Shown: in pieces, positions 43,770 through 55,900 of the stretch
Position numbering within the stretch: the first letter of the stretch is position 1
How the letters are laid out: each line of letters begins with the position of its first letter
Source: Ochotona curzoniae
Lineage: Eukaryota; Chordata; Mammalia; Lagomorpha; Ochotonidae
Reading direction: 5' to 3'
Assembly: GCF_017591425.1 (NCBI RefSeq)
Contig: NW_024464918.1
Coordinates: 10,290,001-10,354,000, forward strand
Length of the DNA: 64,000 nt
Notes under the pieces: generated by a model
The model's input: the letters and a program-made list of their open reading frames with translations, nothing else
Told to the model about the DNA's origin: nothing
The model's database searches: none
Made by a program: the position numbers and the translations under genes

Positions 43770-46235
43770 CCATTTGTGCAACTAACCCTATCAAGACTCA
43801 CATTAATAAAACCAGAGATGAAAAGAGAGGTGCTACAAAAGATGACACAATAATAGAAAGAATAATTGGAAATTATTACAAGTAGCTATATGACAACAAA
43901 TTGGAAAAATCAAGAAGAAACAGATAGATTCCTGAACATATAGGATTTACCCAAACTGAGTCATGAACACATAGAAAACTGAAATAAATTAATCACCAAT
44001 ACAGAGATTCACTCAGTAACAAAGAATTTCCAACAAAGAAAAGCCCATGATCTGATGGCTTCACTGCTGAATTCTACCAAACTTTTAAAGAAATAATTCC
44101 ATTTAGCCTAAAGCTACCCAAAACAATTGAAAGGGAAGAAATTATCCTAAACCTCTTCTATAAGGCCAGCATGCTAATTTCAAAACAAGAAAAAAGTCAC
44201 ATTATTCTTGTTTGCAGATGAAATGATCCTACATATGGAGAAAATAATGACTCCCATTAGGAATCTAGTGGAAAACTTGAGAGTTTGAAAAAGTTGAATA
44301 TAAAATCACACAAAAATCCAATATCCTTCAAACATTAACAAAGACAGGACTAAGAACTGGTATAATCATTACCAGTCAAAATTGATATCAAAACATTTAA
44401 ATACCTTTGAAAAATCTAGCCAATGGTGTGAAAGATCTCTACAATTAAAATTACAAATAGTAAATAAGAAAGATATTTTTAAAAATTCACAAAATACTGG
44501 GAAAAATTTTCATGCCCATGGATCAGAAGAATTAATATCATCAAAATGGACATACTACAAAAAACAATTTACAGATTTGATGCAATGCCAATCAAAATAC
44601 CAGCAACATTCTTCCAAGATCTAAAAAAAGTTATGCTAAAATTCAAATATAGACACAAGAGACCCTGGATAGCAAACACAATATTTAAAAACAAAAATAA
44701 AGCAGAAGGCTTCGCAATACCAGGTTTCAGGACATCCTATAACGAATAATACTGAGAACAGCCTAGACTGGAACCAAAATACACACATAGACAAACATAG
44801 CAGAACTGAAACCCAGAAGTGAACCCATCCTTTTACCACCAAACAATATTTGACAAATGACAAATCAGTTTCAGGAAAGACAACAGTCTTTTGAACAAAT
44901 GATGCTGAGAAAATTAAGTCTCCATGTACACAAGCCTGAAACAAGATAGGTACCCACACCTTATATAAAAACAAGTCATAGCAGATCAAGAGTCTCCATC
45001 TAAGAAATGACACAGTCAGACGGCTACAGGAAAACATTAAAGAAACTCTGAGAGACATTGGCACAGGCAGAGACTTCTTGGAAAAGAAAGGAAAAGACAC
45101 TAGAAGCATAGGAAATTAAAGAAAAAAATAAATGAACAAAACTGCATCAAGCTAAGAAGCTGCTATACTGTAAAGGAAACACTCAGCAAAGTGAAGAACG
45201 AGACAGAATGAGAGAAAATACTTGTCAGCTATGCAACTGATTAAGAATGAATATGCACAATTTATAAACATCTCCACAACTCAACAATAAAACATACAGT
45301 CCAATTCAGAAACGGGCCCAGGACAAGGATAGGCATTTTTCAACGGATAAAATTCATATGGTCAACAGCTATAGGGAAAAAAAAAAAGGTTCAGGCTCAA
45401 TAACCATCAGAGAAACCACTATGACAGTTCACTACACCTGAGTTAAATAGTTATCATAAAGGAATCAAATATCAGTAAGTGCTAAAAAGGGTGTGGGGGA
45501 GCAAGGTACACGAATCCGCTCAGTGAAGATGTGACCTAGTTGGATTATTACGGAAGACAGCATGTTGATTACTCAGAAATCTAGAAAGAGATCTGCCATA
45601 TGACACAGCCATCTCCTTGCAGTTTACAAATGGAATGAAATCAGCATACGAAAGGGGTATCTGTTCCATGTTAATCAGAGATAAGATATGCAATCAGCCC
45701 AGATATTCCCACCAACTGATGACTGGATAAAGAAAATGTGGTGGATATACACCATGGACCTCAGCTCAGCCGTAAAAGAGAATGAAACCCTATCTTGCAA
45801 CTAGAGCCATTATGCTTAGTAAAAGAAGCCAGCACCAAAAAGACAAATACCAAGTACTTTCCCTGGTCTGCGATCACTAAAATACAAAGCAAGAAAATGT
45901 ATTTTCTGTGAGCAAAATCAACACTTTAAGATTCGATTATAGTTTACAGCCTTTGAGTATACACTTGAGAAACAGTGGCTTTTTTTAACTCACAATTTGT
46001 TGAATTCCTTATCTAACAAATTGCTAAGCCTGTGATTGTGCAGCAAACTGAAATTATGTTCTATCTAAAAAAAAAAAAATTAAAAAGAAATGAATATGGA
46101 GGTGGGGGAGTGAGGAATGTGGTGGTGGGAAAAATATCACTCTAGTTCCCAATCTTATTGTGAATTATATGGTTTGTTCACCTCGTACACACGAAATAAC
46201 CTAATAAAATAAAACATGTTTAAAACAAAAGAGAA
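43770..46235 (+). pseudogene. L1 ORF2 pseudogene plus 3' UTR, 5'-truncated
   Basis: Sense L1 with recognisable ORF2: the carboxy-terminal stretch at 44,546-44,749 reads 'RFDAMPIKIPATFFQDLKKV' and 'IFKNKNKAEGFAIPGF', typical of L1. The reverse transcriptase site survives as LFADEMIL at 44,208-44,231, with E in place of the second catalytic D. Most of the palm (roughly 0.5 kb) is missing between about 44,190 and 44,205. Frameshifts and stops are many. The 3' UTR ends with a G-rich patch ('ggaggtgggggagtgagg'), 'cctcgtacacacgaaataacc' and an AATAAAATAAAAC tail. The 157-codon minus frame at 44,636-45,109 is a shadow. Confidence 0.85.
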
Positions 46236-47053
46236 AACATCCACGATTCATGAAAAGCCCTCCCTCTACAGGAAAAACTCACTCTGATAAAAATGTCATT
46301 AATTCCTTCTCACAAATTAATCACCTATCCAAAGCAGTACCCTACAACACTGCCACAATTGCAGTCCAATTTCAACATGTGTTTTGGAAGAGATAAACCA
46401 TATCTCCACCACAGAAGGCCAGAAGGGGCAATCTACCAAAATTTGCAGAAGATTTAAGGTTGCCTGCTGATACAGGCTGGGAGGAATAACGAATGACTTC
46501 TAAACGATTGGCACCTTCCTTCTAGTGTAAAGAAAATGTTTTAAAAATATCTGGTGATGATTGCAATAGGCTGTGATTATACTTGACAGTCACCGAGCTT
46601 CATACAGCAAACTAGGAGCCCCGTGTGGAAAGACGTCTATAAGCAGATACAAATAAAGGCCAAAGAAAACATGTAGTATGAAAAAGCTACGCACTGATTT
46701 CAAAACATTTTGAGAACCAATGTCCTTATCTTTTAATTCCAATTCCCATCAACATGTAGACGTTCCCTCAAGAGTCTATTACTGTCGGCTAAAGAGCGTA
46801 TCGTGAGGTAACTGCATATAAATATATAATCATGTGGTCCGTTTGATAATAATTATTAGGTTACATATGCATTTGTTTATCGAAAAACATTATTTGAGCA
46901 CTCCAAACACTCAAAGGAACATTCTGAGCCTTTACAAATGATATAAATAATAAAGTACATGTTTTTAAAATGAGTAAAGAGAAAAAGTAAAATGAATGAA
47001 GATGAAAATGATACAGTGGCTCTCAGGTCAAGTCTTGGTTATACCAGTTAACC
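46236..47053. other. Unassigned, repeat-free sequence
   Basis: No gene or repeat recognised. About 46,280-46,520 has even composition and homeodomain-like 'tcattaattcc' and 'aaattaatcacc' words, and may be conserved; untested. Confidence 0.3.
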
Positions 47054-47065
47054 ACAAGGTAATCT

Positions 47066-47391
47066 CTTTTTTTAAAGATTTATTTTTATTACAAAGTCAC
47101 ATATACAGAGAGGAAGAGAGAGAGGAAGATTTTCTGTCCGTTGATTCATTCCCCAAGTGGCCACAACAGCTGGAGCTAAACCAACCCAAAGACAGGAGTC
47201 TGGAGCCTCTTCCGGGTTTGCCACACAGGTGCAGGGTCCCAAAGTTTTTGCCTGTCCTTGACTGCTTTCCCAGGCCACAAGCAGGGAGCTAGATGGAAAG
47301 CAGGGCCTGCCAGGATTAGAACTGGTGCCCATATGGGATCCAGGCATGTAAGAGTTGAGGACTTTAGCCGCTAGGCTATCGTGCCAGGCCT
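47066..47391 (-). mobile_element. Pika-type SINE, reverse orientation, exact TSD
   Basis: Complete minus-strand copy. Flanked by the exact 12-bp repeat acaaggtaatct at 47,054-47,065 and 47,392-47,403. The head reads 'ggcctggcacgatagcct' on the minus strand and the B-box is AGTTCTAATCC. Frames at 46,996-47,292 and 47,072-47,347 are read-through. Confidence 0.96.
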
Positions 47392-47403
47392 ACAAGGTAA
47401 TCT

Positions 47404-47789
47404 TAAAAACTGGACATTTAACCTCCCTCTGCTGAGTAGTACTCCTGGCTTAACCATCTCTGGCACAGTAAAAGCAATTAGGTTGTTCCAACCTATCTTC
47501 TATTCTAAAACCTTTGGATAGTTTATCATTTATTAAACAATTTTAGATTTTAAGTTTAAAAACTAAAATTTTGAGAAAAACTCCTAGGATGAAGCTTAGC
47601 CCATTTCATTAGCCTCTATGTCCATTTTTATCCGCCCCACTCAGCTTTATTTCAGTATAATTTTTATTCAGGTGCATGGATAAATGTAAAAAGTAAGTGT
47701 CACACACACACACACATACACACACACACACACACATACTTCAATGTTATCCAACTGTTTTAAAAACACATTTAAAATCACATGTTTAG
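47404..47789. other. Unassigned sequence with (CA)n
   Basis: Contains the CA repeat annotated separately; nothing else recognised. Confidence 0.4.
47699..47737 (+). repeat. (CA)n microsatellite
   Basis: About 19 CA units with one ATA interruption. Confidence 0.96.
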
Positions 47790-48043
47790 GTCAAGCATCT
47801 GGTCTGGTAGTTAGGACAGTACTTGGAACATTGGTACTACATACTGGAGTGACTGGGTTCACATTTCAATTCTTCCCTGATGATAAACCCCACAAGCAGC
47901 AGCTGCTAACTCCAGTGCTGGAATTTCTGCCACTCATGAGAGATCTCCTCATTGAGTTTCCAGTTCCAGACTGCAGCCTGAACCATCCACAGCTGCTTAA
48001 GCACTGGGTAAGAGAATCCAGGAATGGAAGCACACTTGTTCTC

Positions 48044-48087
<44 letters not shown>

Positions 48088-48130
48088 CTGGTTCTCTATC
48101 CCTCACTTCCTCCCTTTTCCTAAAATAAAG
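47790..48130 (+). mobile_element. Old C-type SINE with TAGA expansion
   Basis: 'catctggtctggtagttagg' head, 'gactgggttcacatttcaattc' B-box region, 'agttccagactgcagcctga' centre, then a (TAGA)n run where the CT-rich segment normally lies, and an AATAAAGCACATAAATAAAC tail. Frames at 47,744-48,046 and 47,906-48,250 are read-through. Confidence 0.65.
48044..48086 (+). repeat. (TAGA)n microsatellite
   Basis: About ten pure TAGA units, embedded in the SINE at 47,790-48,130. Confidence 0.97.
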
Positions 48131-49480
48131 CACATAAATAAACAAACTAATTTTTTTTTTTAGCAATCCACATGTTTGCCATTTTTGACAAACACAGACA
48201 AACCCCAGAAGCATTATTTTAGGTAAAACAAGCAAGACACAGAAATACAAACATTGCAGGAACTAGCTTATATGTAGGAAGGAGAAGTCAGTCAGACAAG
48301 GTAGGCTGTTAGTTGTCAGCACCTGGGAGATGATGGAATTCAGGGGACACTGGTCAAAGTCTAAGAAGTTTGAGTGATGCAAAATGCCGTATTCTGGAGA
48401 CCTAGTGCTCAGCATAGTGGCTGCAGCTAATAATATCATACTGTATATTTGAAATGTGCTAAGAAGTAATGTAATATGGTTCCCATGTACACACACAGAA
48501 AATGCCATTTTTAAAAGCAGAAACAGAAAAATACACAGCCATACGTGCTACACCCACATACATAACAGTGGACAAATGAGCAATTAAAGCAGAACCAGGT
48601 ATTCTATCTAACACACAAATTATATTTCCAATTTTGCGTCTGTTACCATTGTTAGAAGCAAGATATATTTTTTTCTAGCATAGTCAGTAGTAAATAAAGT
48701 GAATGTGCTATTTCCTAAGTGTTTGGAATTTAAAGATTACTTTCTCAAATATCCTCATTTTCATTTTGCACAGAGGCAGAATAGAATTATTCCTCCTTAA
48801 TGAGGAGTACTGTAACTACTATTGTAGGACAGTACAGAGTGTCGTGGTCTGAAGATCAGTCCAGCTGATCCAGTGATTTGAGCCTGTCCTTTATTTGTCC
48901 TGTGACACTGCAAAGTTGTTGTTCTTAAGTTTGTCTTAATATCAGCAGCAGATGCCTCAACTTGCCTACTCAACATTCCTTCTTCAATTTAACTTTCCAC
49001 CAAAACCTCAAGTTTTTTTAGAGGGGAACATCAATATACATAGTCAAAATTAAACTTTCACTGAGTTGACCTCAGTCAACTAAAGGAAGGACCAAGATCC
49101 TGAGTGGAGCTTCCAAAAGCATTTTCAGGTTGGAGGAGCCACATTACAGTCTATTCCAGCCCTGTGGTCTTGACCAATTTCACATAGGGTGTAGACAGAA
49201 TGCCTAACAGAGGGGTGGCTATTTTGAGCATGCATAGCACTCATGAAGGATATCAAAGCCAGACGACTGAAGGATTTTTTTACACCATGGAACAGTGCAC
49301 CAGCCCGACACTACACATATAAATAACATCAAATTTGCTTCAGCCTTTGCTTTCAATTTCTTGATCAGAGAACAGTCCGAGTTCTCCTTCCAATATTAAA
49401 GATAATAAAATCATACCAATCTTTATGTTTTATGCTGAGCATGTAATAAGGAGAAGTAAATGTTAACTATTAACTGTGGT
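48131..49480. other. Unassigned sequence, possible MIR at 48,840-48,960
   Basis: 'gtggtctgaagatcag', 'tgatttgagcctgtcc', 'cctgtgacactgcaaag', 'cttaagtttgtcttaat' follows MIR word order loosely. Nothing else recognised; frames here are short. Confidence 0.4.
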
Positions 49481-49930
49481 TAACAGGAACCTGATCATCA
49501 GCCTTAGCAAACTGGCCCCTTTGAGACATTTCAAATCTCAGGCATCATGTAAATGGGAGAATGACACATTGCTACAACAATTTAGTTTGCTAAATTTAGT
49601 TTGGTTGTACCTTCATTTAGCAAAAGAAAGCCGCTATAATATGTGCTTAACCTAGCCATTTACCGCTATTTTTCTATGGTTTCAAAGAAGTCAATAAGCA
49701 ATTGATAAATTTTCTGTCGCTGTGGGCAATTAATAGGAGTTACACAGCATCAGTTACATCAATTTTCCTGTATCTGAGGAGCAAAAAATTGACTTCACAA
49801 GCTTACTGGTGCATATTGATTCCATGGCTATCCCTAGGCCATTTCTCTTTAACACTTCTGTGCAGCCATTGAGAAAAATCTTAGGACCAGCAAATAAAAG
49901 CTGGCTATGTGGAGTTTATTCTATTACTCT
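49480..49930. other. Candidate conserved noncoding element
   Basis: Repeat-free block with balanced composition and many homeodomain/forkhead-like words (TTTAGTTTGCTAAATTTAG, AGCAATTGATAAATT, GCAATTAATAGG). It has no coding frame. Texture suggests a deeply conserved element; no alignment was possible. Confidence 0.35.
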
Positions 49931-50433
49931 GCTTTAAAACATTTTTGGTAGCACTAATAGATTTTCAAGCTGGGGATGTATGGGTATTCTGTCACTTAAA
50001 GTGGTTCTGTATTTAAACAACAATAAGAAACAGCTAAAATTATTATTCATTTACATCTGTAGCCTTAGACGAAACATTTGTAAATATGTTTTCCTGAAAA
50101 ACAACAGGATTTGTGTGTGCGTGATACCTCTCTTGAATTTCAGTAACTGGTTTGAGAGGCTACAACATTAATATATTTCTAATTCTCAATCTTTTTGGCT
50201 ACTCAGGTATCTTCTTTCAGAAGCCTAGGGTGGGAATGCACAGCATTCAAACACAAGCTTTAGTAAATATTAGCAGTCTCAGAACAAAATCTTAAAAAAA
50301 CTATTTAAAGAATTCCCTGTCAGTAAAAATGGATAAAGTATCTCTTATGTATCGAGTAAATTCTGAGTCTGGATGGCACAATAAGTAAAACAGATGAAGC
50401 CCCAGCAGCTTGCATTGAAAGAAAAAAAGAACG
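49931..50433. other. Unassigned sequence
   Basis: Nothing recognised; the 63-codon frame at 49,980-50,171 is unsupported. Confidence 0.4.
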
Positions 50434-50758
50434 GGTGTCGGGGGCTGTAGCCTACTGGCTTGCATCTGGCAGGATCCCATATGGGCATCTGTTCGTATCC
50501 CAGATGCTCCACTTTCCCATCCAGTTCCCTATTTGCGGCTCTGGAAAGTGGTAGAAGACAAGCCCAAAGCCATTGGGTACCTGCACCCATGTGGGAGACC
50601 TGGAAAAGGTTGTTGGCCCCTGGCTTCAGATTGGCTCAGCTCCAGCTTTGATGACCACTTCGGGCATGAACCAGGGGATGCAACATCTTCCTCTCTGTCT
50701 CCTTCTCTCTGTAGATCAGCCTTTCCAATAAATAAATAAATAAATCCTAAAAACAAAA
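50434..50758 (+). mobile_element. Pika-type SINE, 5' diverged
   Basis: Head shortened ('gtgtcgggggctgtagcct'), then 'aggatcccatatgggcatct', 'gcccaaagccattgggtacctgcaccc', 'ttcctctctgtctccttctctctg' and a tail of AAATAAATAAATAAATCC. Frames from 50,345 to 50,798 are read-through. Confidence 0.9.
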
Positions 50759-51204
50759 AAGCATGAGCCAATGGAAGAGGGAAGTGAGAAGGCATCAATA
50801 AAAAATAAATGGAATACTATCAGATAATGTGGATGCTGGGAGGAATAATATAGCAGCAGAAGATAGAGTAAGTGCTGTGAGGGAATTTTTGATAGGATGG
50901 TCAGAACTTTTTTTTTTTCCAATGGAAGAGAAATTTGCAATAAACTGTGAGTGAGGTGGCTTTGCAAAAACTAAGCTTGTGATTATTATTAAATGGAAAG
51001 TAAGTAACAGTTAAAAAAACAAAGAAAAGGAAGAGTAAAGAAGGAGGAGAGAAGGCGACAGAGGGAACTCTGGTTATATTTTGGGAAGCATGTGTGTGTG
51101 TGTATATATTTGTGTATGAAATTTACAAAAATCTATTCTTGATGCAATTGCAGATAAACTTTGAAAATAAAAAATGATGAATAGATGACCAAGAAATGTT
51201 GAGG
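50759..51204. other. Unassigned A-rich sequence
   Basis: Contains a purine-rich stretch (50,990-51,065) and short (TG)n at about 51,089-51,102. Nothing else recognised. Confidence 0.4.
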
Positions 51205-51562
51205 ACTAGCCCTGAGAAGCAATAGCTCAGTTCCAATGCTTGACAGCAGCATTCCATGTCAGACTTGGTAGCCTGAACCCTGTCAGTTTCCTTTGCAACC
51301 CACCCTGCTCTGCCCCTTTCTGATCATGCATTTTAAAGGCCGCAGACAATGTCCACAGGACCTGAGATCTGGCCACACATGTGACAGACCCAGACGGACT
51401 TCCTGGCTCGTAGCTTTGAGTGCAGACATTGTGAGTACCTGCGGATAGAACAGATGAGATCTTTTCTCTTTCTTTCCCTCTTTCCCTCGTCATTGTCTTC
51501 TCGCACTCTCTCTTCGTCTACTGCATCTCTGTTGCTGTTTCAAATAAACAAATTTTTAATAC
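51205..51562 (+). mobile_element. Old C-type SINE
   Basis: 'gactagccctgagaagcaata' head, 'cacaggacctgagatctgg', 'gacccagacggacttcctgg', a long CT-rich segment, 'gctgtttcaaataaacaaa' tail. Middle strongly diverged. The 88-codon minus frame at 51,227-51,493 is read-through. Confidence 0.7.
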
Positions 51563-52825
51563 GAAAGAATCATTTTACCAAATTTTTCCCTAAGCTAAAA
51601 AAAAAAATCCATAACATTCTATCATCTTAGCAGCATCTTCCTGAAACCCGTCACCTAGGAGAAGGAGCAGGCCAACATTGAAACATGCCGCTGTATTCAG
51701 TAAGGAAACAGCCATGCTAAGTTCATGACAGTTCTTCAAAACAGTACATGAAAACCAGAAAATAACTTTAAAAATACTATGCCTGGGGTTACAACTTTTT
51801 GTACCAGAACAAACTTCAATCCTCATTCCAGTTTTCCATGAACTTTTATGACATTCCCTCATATTTCTAATCTTAGAGCAACTATATTCAAAACAAGGGA
51901 TTTATTCTCTAATTAAAATTTATTTTTATTTCATCTTAGGATATTATTTCCACAAGAGCAAAGTAGTTTGTGCTCAAAAACTGCAATATTATTCTTCATA
52001 ATAATGCTGTGTATTTCTCATTTTTGAGGCGTAGACAGACTTCATAGCTGGAAGAATTCACACACAAAAAATCATTATGCTATGCTGCTTACTACCCTGT
52101 TAGAGAAACAAATTCGCTTCCAAGGCAGTTCCCTTGATACACTAGAGTGAGAGACAATTTTATTTGACAGAGAAACAGAAAAAAAAAGAAGTTCTAAATT
52201 CGTTCATCTCAATAAAAACCCAGAGAATACCAAATTATTCCAGACACCTACATGATGATTGAGAATACTGATCATCATAAGCCTAGATCCCAAACAAACG
52301 CCTGTTTCACTTTTCCTCTGATATCCTTATGAACATAATCAGAATGTTGATACCATGCTTGCATGCCATGATTATAAACACCACTAATGTTTTTAAAGAC
52401 ATATGATTCGTTTTCATTTTTTTGCACTTGCATATCCCTATAAATAAATGCCCTGTCATTCTTCTCAGCGTGAGTCTGTCAGAAACAGTTCTCGTTAAAC
52501 ACGACAGAATAAACTGATTTCACAGTTATGTGTGTTTATTCTAGTGGAAAGACTCATAAACGAATGTCATATATGCCTCTCTCTTTGAACATTTAAGCTA
52601 AGAACATATGAAGGCAAGAAACCTAAATGTTTCTCGAGCCAAATTTCTTAATTCAACTTAATACATTAGAAAATTAATCAAGATGTTTTAGGCTTAGAGA
52701 AACAGAACTTTCCAACCTCCAGATGACTTGTTACAACACCAAAGTTAATTTTCTCTGTGAGTGGTCTCAGAATATTATTTAATCATTTTAAGCTAAAAAC
52801 TAGTTGATGTTTCCTTTCGTCTATC
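51563..52825. other. Unassigned sequence
   Basis: Start of a stretch of almost 6 kb with no lagomorph SINE. No gene or named repeat recognised. Around 52,435-52,520 'tataaataaatgccctg' followed by 'aataaactg' could be an LTR remnant, but this is very weak. Confidence 0.35.
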
Positions 52826-52948
52826 AAGAAAAGAAACTAAAAGGAAGAAAGAGAAGGAGAATATAAAAAAAGAGAGAGAAAGGGAAAGTAGTAAGAGGCA
52901 GGAAAGGAGAAAGGAAGAGAGCAGAGGAGAAAGGGAGAAAATTAAGAA
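52826..52948 (+). repeat. Polypurine (GA-rich) tract
   Basis: About 120 bp almost wholly A and G on the plus strand, mixing GAAA, GGAGAA and AGAG words, with only a few pyrimidines. Not a pure microsatellite and not at a SINE tail. The minus-strand 63-codon Ser/Leu/Phe frame over it is an artefact of composition. Confidence 0.9.
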
Positions 52949-55900
52949 TTTGCGAGAACTTGGGCAGAGTTTTGGACTCATCATTGATGTTGGTTTAAGA
53001 GCATTTACAAAGCCAAGGAAATCAGAGTCAAACTTCAGTCACTACCTCCCTTTCAATAATGACCACTGCATCACACAGTTTGTCAATTTTGCAACCCCTT
53101 GGATGCAAAGATTACATTAGCTATAATCAGATGAGTGCCCTACTGGGCCAATCTGCTTGGGATCTGAGATATGAGGTCTGTGCACTCAGCTTCAGGTGGT
53201 TTGAAGAGTATAATAAGATCTGGCTTGCTTACCCATAGGAGCTTTTGAATATCTTGCATTGCTGCACAGTACGACATTCTTAAAAGATAAAGAAATAATA
53301 CCCTCCAGCAATCATCTTTCATCTGTCATTTGAACCTCAGAAGAAATTAGGTTCAAGTTCCCAGGACCTGGAGTGAATGTTCTTTTGTAAACATACCTGG
53401 GCGTCATGCTGCTTTGGTATATCGATGCTTGCATAATTTATAGCCACAACGCTTGGCCCATGATAGAAGGTCATCTATGTCCACTGTCTGTATTTTGTTC
53501 TTCCACTTGTCTAAGATAGTCTTTATAATCCTGTTTTTACTTTTCTTTAAGTTGCTTTTTATGTGTTAGCAAATACTTGACATGAAAAATTACTTTATCC
53601 TCCTCTCTATACTTTAAGTCAGACTTGACACTCCCAATTACCAAGTCAGGCAAAAATAATCCTTTTTTATCTTCTTTCTTTTAACCATAGGTTGAGTGTT
53701 ATTTTTAGTACACAGTCCAATGGTGAATGATGCATTTCTGCGTATAGAATATTATAAGCATTTAATATTGAACATATATTTTTAAAATAAAGTTATTTCA
53801 AAAGATAATACTAATGTCCACTCCAAACTTTCATGAAATCTGAATTATATAGAAAGTACTATCTAGAGGTCTTAAGTACAAATGAGGCTTATACTTAGTT
53901 ATATTATACTGTAGATTGGAAATGCTTTATGAGAATAGATTTTAGGTGCAGCCTCAACAGACGAAAAGACTAAGAGATTGTGGATAAATGATTTGACTAT
54001 CATAGTCACTGTACCATATGTATAATAAAATAATACAAAAAAGAGAAAATGGCAAGGACTTATCTACAGATGTTTAAAATTTGGATACTAATTTTACACA
54101 CATGCATAAGAATTACATTATAATACCAGTGCATGAAGAATGCAGGAAGAGTATTTGAAATATTGTTGATAAATTGTCTAACACAAAATAGTAGCCACTG
54201 CCTTTGCTCTGGCTATCTTAAATGAAATATTCTGGTGATTATGATCATGTTGACTGCATCTTAAGAAACCACTAGAAAAAAAAATATTGAGAGGTGCAAG
54301 AAAATGTACTTCCATTACCAGAATTTCTGGTAATCCAAAGATGGTCGATGGTGAGAGAGAGGTTCATATCAGTTAGAATCCTCTGCCAAATGAAAATTTT
54401 CACTTGAACAAAGGATTTTGAATCAAGCTATCAAATATACTTACATATTATAAACCCTAATGAGATGAATAAAAGCAATTCCTGGCACGTAGCTATCCAC
54501 GTATCAGCACATGTATTAGTACTAATATGAATTACAGAAAAGCAATTGCATTATCCCTTTAGCTTTTACTTTCTTTTAAGATAGAAAAGTATCAAATTGC
54601 CTGAAAGCCATATAATATACAATGAAAGCCAAACTATTAGAGACTTTCTCCATATACTTAGCACCAAAAAAAAAAAAAACCTTTGATCCAGACAGAAGCA
54701 AAAAAAAAAAAAAAGTCCGCACAGATCAAATCAAACTTTCTAAAAACACAATCCCTGCAAAACAAACAAACAAGCAAAACTTTGCTGCTTCTTCTTTCCA
54801 ATAAATTAGGAACATAACCATTGCAGTATGCTTCTGCAAAGTTCCAGGTAAAACAGACACCAGAAGTTCTAAACCTACAACTGCCTTTCACAAGAACCCA
54901 TCACTTCACATTCCTCTGCACCCAGGCAGGCACATGATATGATTTCTTTCCACTTCACATGCTAGTTCCTTTGAAGGTCGCTCTTGACAAATCATGTCCC
55001 TGAAGGCTCTTCAGTCACATATCACCTACTGCAGACAAGATTTAACTCCTGTGCAACAATATCGTTCTCTACCATGTCAAAAACGTACTACCCAGCATCT
55101 TCAGAGCCTCCCTGAAAACTGTACACCTGTTCAGCTGGCTTCCTCGAAGGAAGCCTTTAAAACAGAAAACCACCCCGTTCACCATCTCACAAAGAAACTC
55201 AGAAGGAACTTCAAACTGTATTCAGTAGAATATCTCATAGCAGGAAATGCATATTACAATATGAATTTACTACATGCTAGCTGCTGTTCCTTGTAGGAAA
55301 TGAATTAAAATCAGTTAAAATGACAGAAGAGTAACATTATCTCTAGAAAATCCTTTTTAATTCTAAAGACAAAATCATAAATACTTCCAGACATATATCG
55401 TGCATTTTTAAAATATGTGTGGTTATAGAACAGAAAGAAAAAGTCACAAACTGGACATTTCCTCTAATTGTTAATTTGGAATGTACAGCAATCAGTGATA
55501 TGATCACACCGCTTATAGCAATTTGTTTGTTACTGTTTTATTTTATTAACTGACATTTTATTTGAGAGAAATAGAGAATTTCCCTGTACTGGTTTTATCT
55601 CCAGATACTTACAGGAACCCAATTACTTAAATTAAAAAAAAAAATTCTCAACTACTTTCAAGCCATCACTGTTGCCTCTTATGGTCTATGTTGGCAAGAA
55701 TCTTTTCTCAGAGTATAATCCCAGTATGAGCCATTCAATGGGGTATGAGGACGCTTTAGAAACTATGCTAAATGCAAACTCTCTCTTTGCTTTTAATAGC
55801 ATCCTTTGTATTCTTCACAGGTAAACCAATCTGGTCCCTCCACAATTTCCAGAAAAGTATCCTATCAGTCCAGATATCACTTGTCTGCATCCACAGAGGA

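Noticed and set aside
44636..45109. 157-codon minus-strand hydrophobic frame
   Set aside because: Antisense shadow of the L1 ORF2 pseudogene.
52793..52984. Ser/Leu/Phe-rich 63-codon frame
   Set aside because: Pure consequence of the polypurine tract.
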